Position numbers and translations under genes: made by a program. Positions 8,224 through 16,662 of a stretch of DNA of 64,000 bases are shown in pieces. Position 1 is the first letter of the stretch; each line of letters begins with the position of its first letter. The notes under the pieces were generated by a model. It ran no database searches. It saw only the letters and a program-made list of their open reading frames with translations, and was not told the DNA's origin. Where the stretch lies: NCBI GenBank assembly GCA_919902505.1, contig CAKKRE010000018.1, forward strand, positions 62,001-126,000, given 5' to 3'. The stretch comes from Nitrospiraceae bacterium (GTDB lineage: Bacteria > Nitrospirota > Nitrospiria > Nitrospirales > Nitrospiraceae).

Positions 8224-11200
8224 TTAGCTGAGTTGGCGGGACATACGAAACCGAATCGGATCCGACCGGTCTCGCGTAAACCCGAGTTGTTCGTAGAAAC
8301 GCAGCCAACCGACGTTGCGGATGGATGTGCCGGCCCAGGCCGGATTGTCCGGCCCCAAATCGACGATCAGATTGTGTCCGGAGTATGCCGCCGTTAATTC
8401 CGCAATGGCATGTCTGAATAGGCGATGTCCCAAGCCCAAGCCTCGATAGGCCGGTCGTACCCAGCCATGAAGCGCGAGCCGGTGTCCGGCCACCGAAAGA
8501 CGGGTCGCGGCCACGACGGCCAGGATTTCCCCCGGCCCGGCCGAATCGTCCGGTGAGGGCCTGGCTTTCAGTCGCATGTGCCAAGCCGCCCGTCGCGTGT
8601 GGTCGCCGGTCGGTTCCTCTAAAGGCAGCGGCTTGTGGAGAGCCTGCATGAACGTCTCCGCGTAATCCGGCACGGAATCCCACTCAATCGACAGGTCTCT
8701 GACGAGCGATGAGAGATCGCTGGTCGGCCCCATCGCTTCCAACACGACCACTTCATCGATACGTAAATTCAAGTGTTGCTCGGCGAAGCGGACGAATTGT
8801 TGGCTGTACATGCCGCAGAGCGTCGGCCAGAAGAGACGGAACGTCTCGGCTGAGGTCCAGCGCCGGAACAGGTTCATCCAGCCGCGATTGAGGGCGTGAT
8901 TGTGGAACTCTTCGAGGTTCACGGCCAGGTAGACCTGTTCCATGAGTTGGATCTGCAGATTGCAGGTGTGCAGCGCGGCCCGCGGATTGACCGCGACGGT
9001 GCCGGGATCGATCCCGAACACCGAGCGGAGTTCGGGATAGATTTCCAGGTCGTAGCGAAGCAGATCCGGATCGTCGCGCAGGAGGCGTTCGAGATCCTTC
9101 AGGTCGTCGGTTTCGCCGAGGAAGGATTCACGCATGCCCGGCGGGGTGGTGACCCAGTGGGAGCGAAGCGCATGACACAATTTTGAAAAGTCCTGCTCGC
9201 TTCGCTGAATGGCGGGGCGCAGCACCTGTTGGGCGATATGTTCGCCGAGGCGGCGGTAGGATTCGAACTGGGCCTCGTCGAAGAACTGGTCCGAGGTCGG
9301 TTCGTGGGGAAACGATGGGTGCCGCGCGGCGTAGTCCTGGACGTCCGACGGCTCGTTCCCGGTCAGCGAGGGTTTGAGATAGATCAGGGTGCCGGCGGTG
9401 GCGTTGGCGTCCACTTTGTCGTAGCGAATCATGCCGATGGCGTGGTGGCGGCTGCTGGTCTTGGCGTCGGCGGCCCGCTTGATCTGGTCGAGATTCAGTT
9501 CGATGTCGATCCCCAGATCGATGCGGATTTTCCGGATGGCGTTGCCGAGATCTTCAAAGTTGAGCTGCGGGTCACACCCGGCGTCCACCACGAGGATGCA
9601 GTGACAGCGGCGCAAGACCATTTCGTACAAGCCGAGATTTTCGAAATGCCCGCCGTCGGAGAGGTACACGTAAGGATGGCAGGCATCGGTGAGTCCGAAG
9701 GCTTCGGCGAACAGAGGGCCGACGGAGACACTGGGCGACGCTTGGCGATAGGTGTCGGCGCCGGCGGGACCGGGATTGCCGAGCCACCAGCCCAGTCGAA
9801 TATTGAACAAGGCTAAGAGAAACGTGACCGCCGAGGAGGAGTGATAGCCCATATTGGGGCTGGCGGCGGCGCCTGAGATCGCCAGGGCAGTGCCGAGCGA
9901 CAGGGGCTGGCCGAGATATTTGTTGGCTCCGTATTCTTCGGAGCGGCGATAGCCCAGATTCCAGCTGCCGCTGTGGAGCGCGCTGATCGTGAACGATTGG
10001 GCTTTCCGTTGTTGCCAGGCCAGGTTGTCGCCTTTGACCAAATTGAGGGCGATATTGACGAGATGCAGTGGGCGCGGCGTTTGTTCGTGCAGGCCGTTCA
10101 AGAACAGCGCGGTGAACCACGTACTCGCCGTTTGTCCATCGGCCGTCTCGGGCTGTTGGAGCGCGGTCAGGGTTGCCGTAGCGGCCGGCCCGAGACGCAG
10201 GTCGTGCGCGACCGTGCTGAAGACCGTGCGGGTGCGAGCCTCCGACAGCTCCTTCTGCAGCATCGCTCGCATGAGGTCCTTCTGATCCGGCGTCGCGTCT
10301 TGCATCTGTCGATAGCGCAGCAGCGCTTCGCGGGTAGGGTCGGTCAGTTCCTTCGTATGGAACCACCTGGCCAGACGTATGTCGTCGAACCGCACGTCGC
10401 TCATCGCCGGATTGTCCAGGTTGTCGAATCCGGTAAAAGGGTTGAAGCTCCGTTCCCGTTCGGTCTGGATACGCGAGGCTCCAAGGTAGGCCCGGATGAG
10501 GCGGTTGCGGTACATCGAGTGGAGCGAAAACCGGTTGATGTTGATGCACCCCGACATGAGGAAGCCCAGAATGGCCACGGCCACGGTGAACAGCAGCAGT
10601 AGCCGCCAGGGCGTGTTATGGAGCACTTGATCGTGTCCCCAGGGGTCCGGCCAGACCCCTATGCCGGTCTGCAGGGGATCACTCATATTGTTGAGGTGTT
10701 TGTGAAAGTGATGGGCGAAGAGGTCCAATTGCCAACTGGTGCCCAATGCCAGCGCGATGAGGATGCAGAGCATGAAGAGCGGCGCGGCCGCGCGTACCGC
10801 GAAGTCGGTGATCACGGTGGTATGTGACCGTTCCTCCTGCTGTTGCGCGGTGGTACGTGAGCCGAATCCAAGCACGAGGGTCAATAATCCGGAGAGTCCG
10901 CCCAGGGAACCGGCGATGGCCGGGGTGATCCAGGTGATCAGGCCTGGACCAAAAACCACGACGGCGGAAAGCCCCGCCCATATCACCATCACGATCAGCA
11001 CCCAGGATCCGGTACGTCCCCACCATTCACGATCCTGTTCTTTGGTGAACCGGCTGGCGAGACCGATGAACACCGTCGCGGTCAGCAGGAACAGGGTCAA
11101 CACGCCGGGTACCGCAAAACTGGCGTACCACTCGGCGAATTGCGCGACGACCGGTTCTCGGGGCAGGGCGTCGAGTCCGTTGTGGATGAACCACCCGCCC

Positions 11201-12180
11201 AAGGCGCCGGTGGCGGCGACGGCGACGGTTTCCCAGAACAACCACCGGGAAAACGCCTTGAACCGCTTGAGCGCGACGGCGGAAAAAAGCCAGCTGCCCG
11301 TGTGGAGCAAGGCGCCGCCGAGCACCGCCTGGGTGATCGTGAATTGGTCCAGGGTGCCGCCCCCGTTACGGAACCAGGCCCAGGCTGTGGTCAGGCAGAG
11401 CATGGAGGCCATCAGCGGGCCGAGGCAGGCGACCAGAAACCAGTGCTGGCTTTCCAAGGTCTGGAACGGGGTGTCGCGACGATACTCGCGCAGAGTGGGT
11501 CGGCAGAGGTGCAGATAGATCAGCGCCATGACCGCAAGCCCGAGACCGGTCGCAAGCACGGTCTTGAACAGACCGACGGAAATCGAGCCGGGGCTGCTGA
11601 GTTGGGCCAGGACGATGAATCCGCGCGGCAGGAGCAGGGGCACCATCAGCAACGGCAGCAGCACCATCCAGTTCAGATGCAGGTTGCGCAGGTAGATGCC
11701 GAAGAGCGTCCAGGAATCGGCCGAGAGGAAGCCCAGGTGCGGACTCAGGTAGTTGCTATAGTTCCGCAGCCATTGGACCGGCGAGCAGGCGTCGGTGGCG
11801 TTGGGTTTCGGCGTGGCGCTGAGGTCCTTGATCACGCCATCCAATCCATGCTGGTGGCGATGGATCCAGGCGGTGAGCCAGCTCCCGATGTAGCCGCCGC
11901 CGGAGACGGTCGAGAGGTAATCGAACTTGTTCAGGAGTTGCAGCCGCGCGAGAGACTGCAGCACGCCCAGCGCAAACGTCGCGCTGCGTATCCCTCCGCC
12001 TGAGAAGCAGAGTCCCGCGCGTTTCGGGTGGCTGGCGTGGATGTGCCGGAAGAGCGCGTCCTTACGGACGGCATCGGAGGCTTTCGCCGGATAGTCCCTC
12101 GGCAGGGGGCCATGCAGGAGTTCGGTTTCTTCCTCCAGAATCGTCGCCAGTGTCAGCGGGTCGTCCTGCGGAGCGGTCAT
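8224..12180 (-). CDS. Patatin-like phospholipase fused to membrane region and GNAT domain
   Basis: A giant protein of 1318 residues from the ATG at 12180 (preceded by TTGGAG; an in-frame ATG at 12282 is possible). Residues 54-110 start a patatin domain: GGGIR oxyanion loop (61-65) and STVSGGG with the likely nucleophile Ser93. The matching catalytic Asp is in YLSDGGHFEN (about residue 842). Between them lie several long hydrophobic segments (about 135-560), so the lipase is split by a membrane-embedded insert. The C-terminal 120 residues form a GNAT acetyltransferase: VRPAYRGLGLGHRLF binds acetyl-CoA, then NVGWLRFYEQLGF. Expected roles are acyl-ester hydrolysis at the membrane plus N-acyl transfer; the combined substrate is unknown. 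Confidence 0.85.
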   Translation of the reverse strand: MTAPQDDPLTLATILEEETELLHGPLPRDYPAKASDAVRKDALFRHIHASHPKRAGLCFSGGGIRSATFALGVLQSLARLQLLNKFDYLSTVSGGGYIGSWLTAWIHRHQHGLDGVIKDLSATPKPNATDACSPVQWLRNYSNYLSPHLGFLSADSWTLFGIYLRNLHLNWMVLLPLLMVPLLLPRGFIVLAQLSSPGSISVGLFKTVLATGLGLAVMALIYLHLCRPTLREYRRDTPFQTLESQHWFLVACLGPLMASMLCLTTAWAWFRNGGGTLDQFTITQAVLGGALLHTGSWLFSAVALKRFKAFSRWLFWETVAVAATGALGGWFIHNGLDALPREPVVAQFAEWYASFAVPGVLTLFLLTATVFIGLASRFTKEQDREWWGRTGSWVLIVMVIWAGLSAVVVFGPGLITWITPAIAGSLGGLSGLLTLVLGFGSRTTAQQQEERSHTTVITDFAVRAAAPLFMLCILIALALGTSWQLDLFAHHFHKHLNNMSDPLQTGIGVWPDPWGHDQVLHNTPWRLLLLFTVAVAILGFLMSGCININRFSLHSMYRNRLIRAYLGASRIQTERERSFNPFTGFDNLDNPAMSDVRFDDIRLARWFHTKELTDPTREALLRYRQMQDATPDQKDLMRAMLQKELSEARTRTVFSTVAHDLRLGPAATATLTALQQPETADGQTASTWFTALFLNGLHEQTPRPLHLVNIALNLVKGDNLAWQQRKAQSFTISALHSGSWNLGYRRSEEYGANKYLGQPLSLGTALAISGAAASPNMGYHSSSAVTFLLALFNIRLGWWLGNPGPAGADTYRQASPSVSVGPLFAEAFGLTDACHPYVYLSDGGHFENLGLYEMVLRRCHCILVVDAGCDPQLNFEDLGNAIRKIRIDLGIDIELNLDQIKRAADAKTSSRHHAIGMIRYDKVDANATAGTLIYLKPSLTGNEPSDVQDYAARHPSFPHEPTSDQFFDEAQFESYRRLGEHIAQQVLRPAIQRSEQDFSKLCHALRSHWVTTPPGMRESFLGETDDLKDLERLLRDDPDLLRYDLEIYPELRSVFGIDPGTVAVNPRAALHTCNLQIQLMEQVYLAVNLEEFHNHALNRGWMNLFRRWTSAETFRLFWPTLCGMYSQQFVRFAEQHLNLRIDEVVVLEAMGPTSDLSSLVRDLSIEWDSVPDYAETFMQALHKPLPLEEPTGDHTRRAAWHMRLKARPSPDDSAGPGEILAVVAATRLSVAGHRLALHGWVRPAYRGLGLGHRLFRHAIAELTAAYSGHNLIVDLGPDNPAWAGTSIRNVGWLRFYEQLGFTRDRSDPIRFRMSRQLS

Positions 12181-12452
12181 CGTGACTCCAAGAGGAACAT
12201 GGTGCGTGTGGGTGGCGCCGTCCCGACGGAACGCGACGGTGTCGGCGCCTGTCATGCCACGATTGAGAAAGGCAAACCACATGCCCCGGGCGGGAGGTGG
12301 AACAGAAAGCGGCCCGGCAACCGTGTCGATGCGTCCCGTGCCGTCTGCGGCGCGGAAATAGAAGCGAACGCGTAGGGTAGGTATGTCCGGGAGATTATCG
12401 GATCGGATACAGCTCGTATCTCAAGTGATACGGCAGCCCCGCGTCGCCCCGG

Positions 12453-13022
12453 TCAGTGCTTGCGGTCCCGTTGCATCAGCTTGTCGGTATAGGCCAGCAG
12501 GATGGCGGAGCCGAGGAAGGTCAGATGAATGAAGATTTTCCACTTGACGTGTTCGGGGTTCTCGTTCGCGATGTCCACGAAGGATTTCAGGAGATGAATG
12601 CTGGAGATGCCGACCAGCGAAGCGGCCAGCTTGATCTTGATGGTGCCGGGATCCACATGGGTCAGCCATTCGGGGCGGTCGGGGTGAGTTTCCAGGTCGA
12701 GTTTACTGACGAAGGTGGCATATCCGCCGATGATGACCATGGTCAGCAGATTGGCCACCATCGTCACATCGATCAACCCGAGCACGCCCAACATGAACTT
12801 GGTTTCTTCCAGTTGTTTGAAGTGCTTCGCCATCTCCCAGAGTTCGAGGACGAACTTGCTGGCATAGAGCAACTCGGCGATGATGAGGCCGCCATAGAGC
12901 GGCGCCTGAATCCAGCGGCTGCCGAAAACCAGGAATTCAAAGGCCTGCTCAACCCGGCTGTGGGATGTAGACGGCGATGGTGCGGGACCGGACGGGGGCG
13001 GATGACTCACGCGTGCGCTCAC
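12453..13022 (-). CDS. UPF0114/YqhA-family membrane protein
   Basis: The 189-residue product matches the YqhA/TIGR00645 family along most of its length: FGSRWIQAPLYGGL near the N-terminus, LGLIDVTMVANLLTMVIIGGYATFVS in the middle (shortened here: LIDVTMVANLL), and KLAASLVGISSIHLLKSF, then IHLTFLGSAI. Four membrane segments are expected. A Pro/Ser-rich N-terminal tail of about 25 residues is extra. It starts with GTG directly after AAGGAGA; a second GTG four codons on is possible. Function in the family is unknown. Confidence 0.92.
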   Translation of the reverse strand: MSARVSHPPPSGPAPSPSTSHSRVEQAFEFLVFGSRWIQAPLYGGLIIAELLYASKFVLELWEMAKHFKQLEETKFMLGVLGLIDVTMVANLLTMVIIGGYATFVSKLDLETHPDRPEWLTHVDPGTIKIKLAASLVGISSIHLLKSFVDIANENPEHVKWKIFIHLTFLGSAILLAYTDKLMQRDRKH

Positions 13023-13151
13023 TCTCCTTGGTGAGGGCGTATCCTAGTCGGCGCGTGGAGTTCTGTCAATTGTGGATGAAGGAAAGTGACAGGAGATGGA
13101 TCGCCGCGCGGTCGAGGTCAGAGCAGAGGGAGGTCGGATCTGGGAGGAGGT

Positions 13152-14372
13152 TCAGGCCGCAGACGCCTGGTCGCGCTTCGGCAGCCAGGTGTCGAGCACC
13201 GTCTGAAGATCTTTGGGGCGGACTGGTTTGGCGATGTAGTCGTCCATCCCGGCGGCCAGACAGCGCTCGCGGTCGCCCTGCATGGCATTGGCGGTCATGG
13301 CGACGATCGGGGTATGGGCCGACCGGCCTTCCATTTTGCGAATCAGTGCGGTCGCTTCGAACCCGTCCACTTCCGGCATTTGGCAGTCCATAAAAATCAG
13401 CGGATAACGGGACCGCTCATGGGCGGCCACGGCTTCCTGGCCGTTTCCCGCGACATCGACACGGTAGCCGAGTTTCTCCAACATCTTGCAGGCCACCTTC
13501 TGGTTCACGGGATTGTCCTCCGCCAACAACAGGCGAGGCTTCGTGGCTGGTTGGGATTCAGCCAGGTTGTGTCGTGTACTCAGCGGCGGCGGTTCGGCGT
13601 TCGCCGGCGCTCCGGCGGTGGCGGGGTCTTGTTTCAGCCAGGCGGCCGTTTCGAACCCGTCCACGTCGGAGAGGTGCAATTCGATGAGGGCCAGGTCGAA
13701 AGGATTCTGACTGGCGGCCGCCGTGCGGGCCGACTCCACGGCCTCCGGGCCGCTCTGTGCCACAGTGCAATTCATTCCATGCGACGTGAGATTCTGGCGC
13801 AGGGCCTGCCGGACCGTGTCGCAATGATTCACCAGGAGAATACGCCGGCCATGCAGTCGGCTCCAGGAAAAGGGCGACGGGGGAGTGGCGATCGTCGTCT
13901 CCGGAAATTGCGCAGTGAACCAGCACGTGCTGCCCTGTCCCGGATGGCTTTCAACCCCGATCTGGCCATGCATTTGGCTGACGAGTCGTTGGCAAATGGC
14001 CAGGCCCAGGCCGGTGCCACCGAATCGTCTGGTGGTGGAGCTGTCGGCTTGCACGAAGGCGTGAAACAATCGTCCCTGCACCATCTCTGGAATGCCGATC
14101 CCGGTATCTTTGATGGTAAACCGCAGAAGGTCCACCCCGTTTTGAGCCTCACGCGTCACATGGAGAAACACTTCGCCCGCGGAGGTGAACTTGATGGCAT
14201 TACCGATCAGATTGACCAGGATCTGCCGGAGCCGGCGCCGCGCCGCAGGCGGTCGTGTCCCGGAGCTGGAACGATCGCAAATGGTGCATACGACAGGCGA
14301 TTCCGCGAAGGTAGAGCGTAGGCGTCGATCCTCTCTCGGCCTGCAGGGAGAGGAACTTGAGCCCCGCACCAT
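13152..14372 (-). CDS. N-terminally truncated hybrid sensor kinase remnant
   Basis: This 406-residue frame begins inside a histidine kinase. The ATP-binding domain is intact (N box RLRQILVNLIGNAIKFT, G1 DTGIGIP, G2 GGTGLGLAI, residues about 48-155). No sensor, PAS or phospho-accepting HisKA domain precedes it, and residues 1-45 are low-complexity and unlike kinases. A degenerate receiver follows (about 178-265): its phospho-site reads LALIELHL with Glu where Asp is expected, and the last third is missing. The C-terminal receiver (about 280-400) is complete (AEDNPVNQKV, FMDCQMPEVDG, Lys in YIAKPV). It begins 21 bp after the NarL-type regulator gene. It may be a decaying gene or a kinase that acts in trans. 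Confidence 0.7.
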   Translation of the reverse strand: MVRGSSSSPCRPREDRRLRSTFAESPVVCTICDRSSSGTRPPAARRRLRQILVNLIGNAIKFTSAGEVFLHVTREAQNGVDLLRFTIKDTGIGIPEMVQGRLFHAFVQADSSTTRRFGGTGLGLAICQRLVSQMHGQIGVESHPGQGSTCWFTAQFPETTIATPPSPFSWSRLHGRRILLVNHCDTVRQALRQNLTSHGMNCTVAQSGPEAVESARTAAASQNPFDLALIELHLSDVDGFETAAWLKQDPATAGAPANAEPPPLSTRHNLAESQPATKPRLLLAEDNPVNQKVACKMLEKLGYRVDVAGNGQEAVAAHERSRYPLIFMDCQMPEVDGFEATALIRKMEGRSAHTPIVAMTANAMQGDRERCLAAGMDDYIAKPVRPKDLQTVLDTWLPKRDQASAA

Positions 14373-14393
14373 CGTGCGTCCGGCGATGCCCGG

Positions 14394-15050
14394 TCAGGCA
14401 ATGGTTTTCAAGTAAAAGGCGGCGGCTTGAGACCTCCTGTTCAGATGAAGCTTCGAATACACGTTGGCCAGGTAGTTTTTGACCGTTTTATCGCTCAGGC
14501 CGAGCTCAGCGGCAATTTCCTTGTTCGTTTTTCCCTGCGCGATGAGGGGGAGGAGGCGCCGTTCCTGCGGAGACAGCAGATACCGGCTCCGTTCGGGTTC
14601 ACGGTCGGCAACTTTGCGAAGATAGGCAAAGGCATGACGGGTGACTCCCGGGTCCAGGTAGGATTGGCCCTTGGTCAGGCTGCGCATGGCGTGCATCAGG
14701 GTCTCCGCCCCGGCCTCTTGCAAGACATACCCGTGGGCGCCGGTTGAGACGGCGGAGAGCAGGGTGGAGTCGTTGAGCGCATCGGCCAGAAACAGCACGC
14801 GCGTCTCCGGAAGATGCGCCAGGATATCCTTCGCCGTTTCGATGCCCGTGCCGTCCTGCACGCGCAGATCGAGCACGACGATGTCGGGTTTGTGGTGGAG
14901 CACCAGGGGGAGCGCCTCCTCCTTCGACGGTCCCTCACCGACCACCATGAAGTCCGGTACGGAATTCAGCAGTGTTCGCATGCCGACTCGGACCAATTCC
15001 TGAGGATTAATGATGAACACACGCGCCGGAGTGTTGTGTATTTCGTTCAT
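14394..15050 (-). CDS. NarL/FixJ-type response regulator
   Basis: The 218-residue protein has a receiver domain (residues about 10-125, phospho-Asp in DIVVLDLRVQDGTG) and a LuxR-type helix-turn-helix (about 148-212: LSPQERRLLPLIAQGKTNKE, then LSDKTVKNYLANVYSKL). It should bind DNA as a phosphorylation-driven dimer. The adjacent kinase is truncated, so its cognate kinase is uncertain. It lies downstream of the ketosynthase operon but is separated by 245 bp and a strong hairpin, so it probably has its own promoter. Targets unknown. Confidence 0.93.
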   Translation of the reverse strand: MNEIHNTPARVFIINPQELVRVGMRTLLNSVPDFMVVGEGPSKEEALPLVLHHKPDIVVLDLRVQDGTGIETAKDILAHLPETRVLFLADALNDSTLLSAVSTGAHGYVLQEAGAETLMHAMRSLTKGQSYLDPGVTRHAFAYLRKVADREPERSRYLLSPQERRLLPLIAQGKTNKEIAAELGLSDKTVKNYLANVYSKLHLNRRSQAAAFYLKTIA

Positions 15051-15205
15051 ATTCGACTCTCAACTAGATGTGGATGGATGACTGGTGAACCGTTTCTCTG
15101 TCTGTGCCGAGGCGGCGGGTGCCCTTCGACAAGGGCGGCTCGTCGGATCATGATCGGCGCCCATCCTGCTCGAACCGGATCGAAGCCGCGCTCGAACGGC
15201 CTTGC

Positions 15206-15236
15206 GGCGGGCCGGCCTGTCAGAGGCCGACCCGCC
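15206..15236. terminator. GC-rich stem-loop after the ketosynthase gene
   Basis: GGCGGGCCGGCCT, loop GTCAG, AGGCCGACCCGCC pairs at 12 of 13 positions. It lies 60 bp past the ketosynthase stop on the minus strand. There is no U-tract, so it may be a Rho-assisted terminator or simply a structured element. Nothing else was recognised in the 15051-15295 gap. Confidence 0.4.
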
Positions 15237-15295
15237 TGCACGGGCGCGCATTCGATGCGCGATGTCTTCCAGCTCATGTTGCGCATGGTGCGGGC

Positions 15296-16621
15296 TTATG
15301 AGACTCCTGCCAGATGGGTCATGCGGTAGCCAGGCGACGCAGCCATCGGGCTGGTGGTGGCGATGCCGGCATGCACGCGTGATAACGCAAGCACGATATT
15401 CTTGCCGCCGAATCCAAAGCTGTTGATCAAGGCACGATCGAGATGCGCCGCTCGCCCCTGTCCTGACACATAGTCCAAATCGCAGGTCGGATCCGGCGTC
15501 GTCAGGTTCAGCGTGGGCGGGATGAACTGGTGCTCCATGGCCTTCGCCGTGCCGATGACTTGGAAGGCGCCGCTGGCGGCGAAGGCGTGGCCGAGTGCCG
15601 CTTTGAACGAACTGACGGGAACCCGATACGCATGGCCTCCCAGGACCTGTTTGACCGTGTGCGTTTCGAGCGCATCCAACTCCACGGTGCCGAGCCCGCA
15701 GGCGTTCACGTAATCCACTTCTTCCGGGAACCAATGGGCCGTCGAGAGGGCCAACCTGGCCGCCCGTTGCTGCTCGTGTCCCGTGTGGTCCGCCTTCACC
15801 ATGGAATGGGCATCGCAGGTAAAGCCCCACCCTTCCAACTCGGCATACATCTTGGCGCCGCGGGCGCGCGCGTGCTCATAGTCTTCCAAGATGAGGCAGC
15901 CGGCGCCTTCGCCCAACACCATGCCGCATCGGGTTTTGTCGAAGGGACGGGGAAGGTTGCGAATGGCCCCGCGTTCGTCAGGTGCCAGCGCGCGCCCGGC
16001 GTTCATGGCGGCGTAGACGCTCGGGTGGAGCGGCGCTTCGGTCCCGCCGGCCACGACGAGCGGCGATTGTCCCGACTTGATCCATTCGTAGGCGCGGCCG
16101 ATGGCATTGGCCGTCGAGGAGCAGCCGATCGAGTAGGTCTCGCAGGGGCCGTGCAACCCGAGTACGATAGCCACTTCAGACGAAATCGCATTCGGGAAGG
16201 TCATTCCCATGGTGAATGGATTGACGCGCTCGTAAGCGTTGAGTTTGGCCGCATCGTGGAATTCGAACGCTTCCTTCATGCCGCCGATGGAGGTGCCGAT
16301 GCTGATGCCGATGGACCCGCGATCTTCCTGTTCCAGGTCGACGCCGGAGTCGCGGGTCGCTATCATGGCGGAGGCGACGGCGAACTGGGTGGCCCGCCCC
16401 ATGCGACGAGCCTGCTTGCGATGCAGGAAATCTTCGGGGTCGAAGTCCCGCACCTCCGCCGCGAGGCAGGCTTGGAACGGTGAGGTATCGAACGAGCTGA
16501 GCGGTTTGACGGCGCTCTCACCCTTGCTCAATAGATGCCAGAACAGATCGACGGTACAACCCAACGGGGAAATCACTCCCATTCCGGTAATGACGACTCG
16601 ACGAGAGGTCTGTGGTGTCAT
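15296..16621 (-). CDS. Beta-ketoacyl-ACP synthase-like protein with altered active site
   Basis: This 441-residue FabF/KAS II-like thiolase-fold protein starts at the ATG at 16621 after AGGAGGG. Family hallmarks: VVITGMGVISPLG at the N-terminus, nucleophile Cys167 in SIGCSSTANAIG, and VSSFKAALGHAFAASG with the conserved Lys and second His. The first catalytic His, normally in NAHGTST, is replaced by Cys308 (YVNACGLGTVELD), so the triad reads Cys-Cys-His. Condensing activity may be changed toward acyl transfer, another nucleophile-based reaction, or a chain-length-factor-like role. It is 41 bp downstream of the nitroreductase-like gene, probably co-transcribed, with no acyl carrier protein gene in view. 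A specialised role rather than primary fatty-acid synthesis is inferred. Confidence 0.85.
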   Translation of the reverse strand: MTPQTSRRVVITGMGVISPLGCTVDLFWHLLSKGESAVKPLSSFDTSPFQACLAAEVRDFDPEDFLHRKQARRMGRATQFAVASAMIATRDSGVDLEQEDRGSIGISIGTSIGGMKEAFEFHDAAKLNAYERVNPFTMGMTFPNAISSEVAIVLGLHGPCETYSIGCSSTANAIGRAYEWIKSGQSPLVVAGGTEAPLHPSVYAAMNAGRALAPDERGAIRNLPRPFDKTRCGMVLGEGAGCLILEDYEHARARGAKMYAELEGWGFTCDAHSMVKADHTGHEQQRAARLALSTAHWFPEEVDYVNACGLGTVELDALETHTVKQVLGGHAYRVPVSSFKAALGHAFAASGAFQVIGTAKAMEHQFIPPTLNLTTPDPTCDLDYVSGQGRAAHLDRALINSFGFGGKNIVLALSRVHAGIATTSPMAASPGYRMTHLAGVS

Positions 16622-16662
16622 GGTGCCCTCCTGTGCTCCGGGGAGCGTGAAAATGTGTGTCG

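Noticed and set aside
9229-9816. Long plus-strand frames opposite the patatin-GNAT gene (also 9973-10602, 10739-11518, 11140-12003)
   Set aside because: They are antisense shadows in GC-rich sequence. They lack ribosome sites and family motifs, while the minus-strand frame has clear domains throughout.
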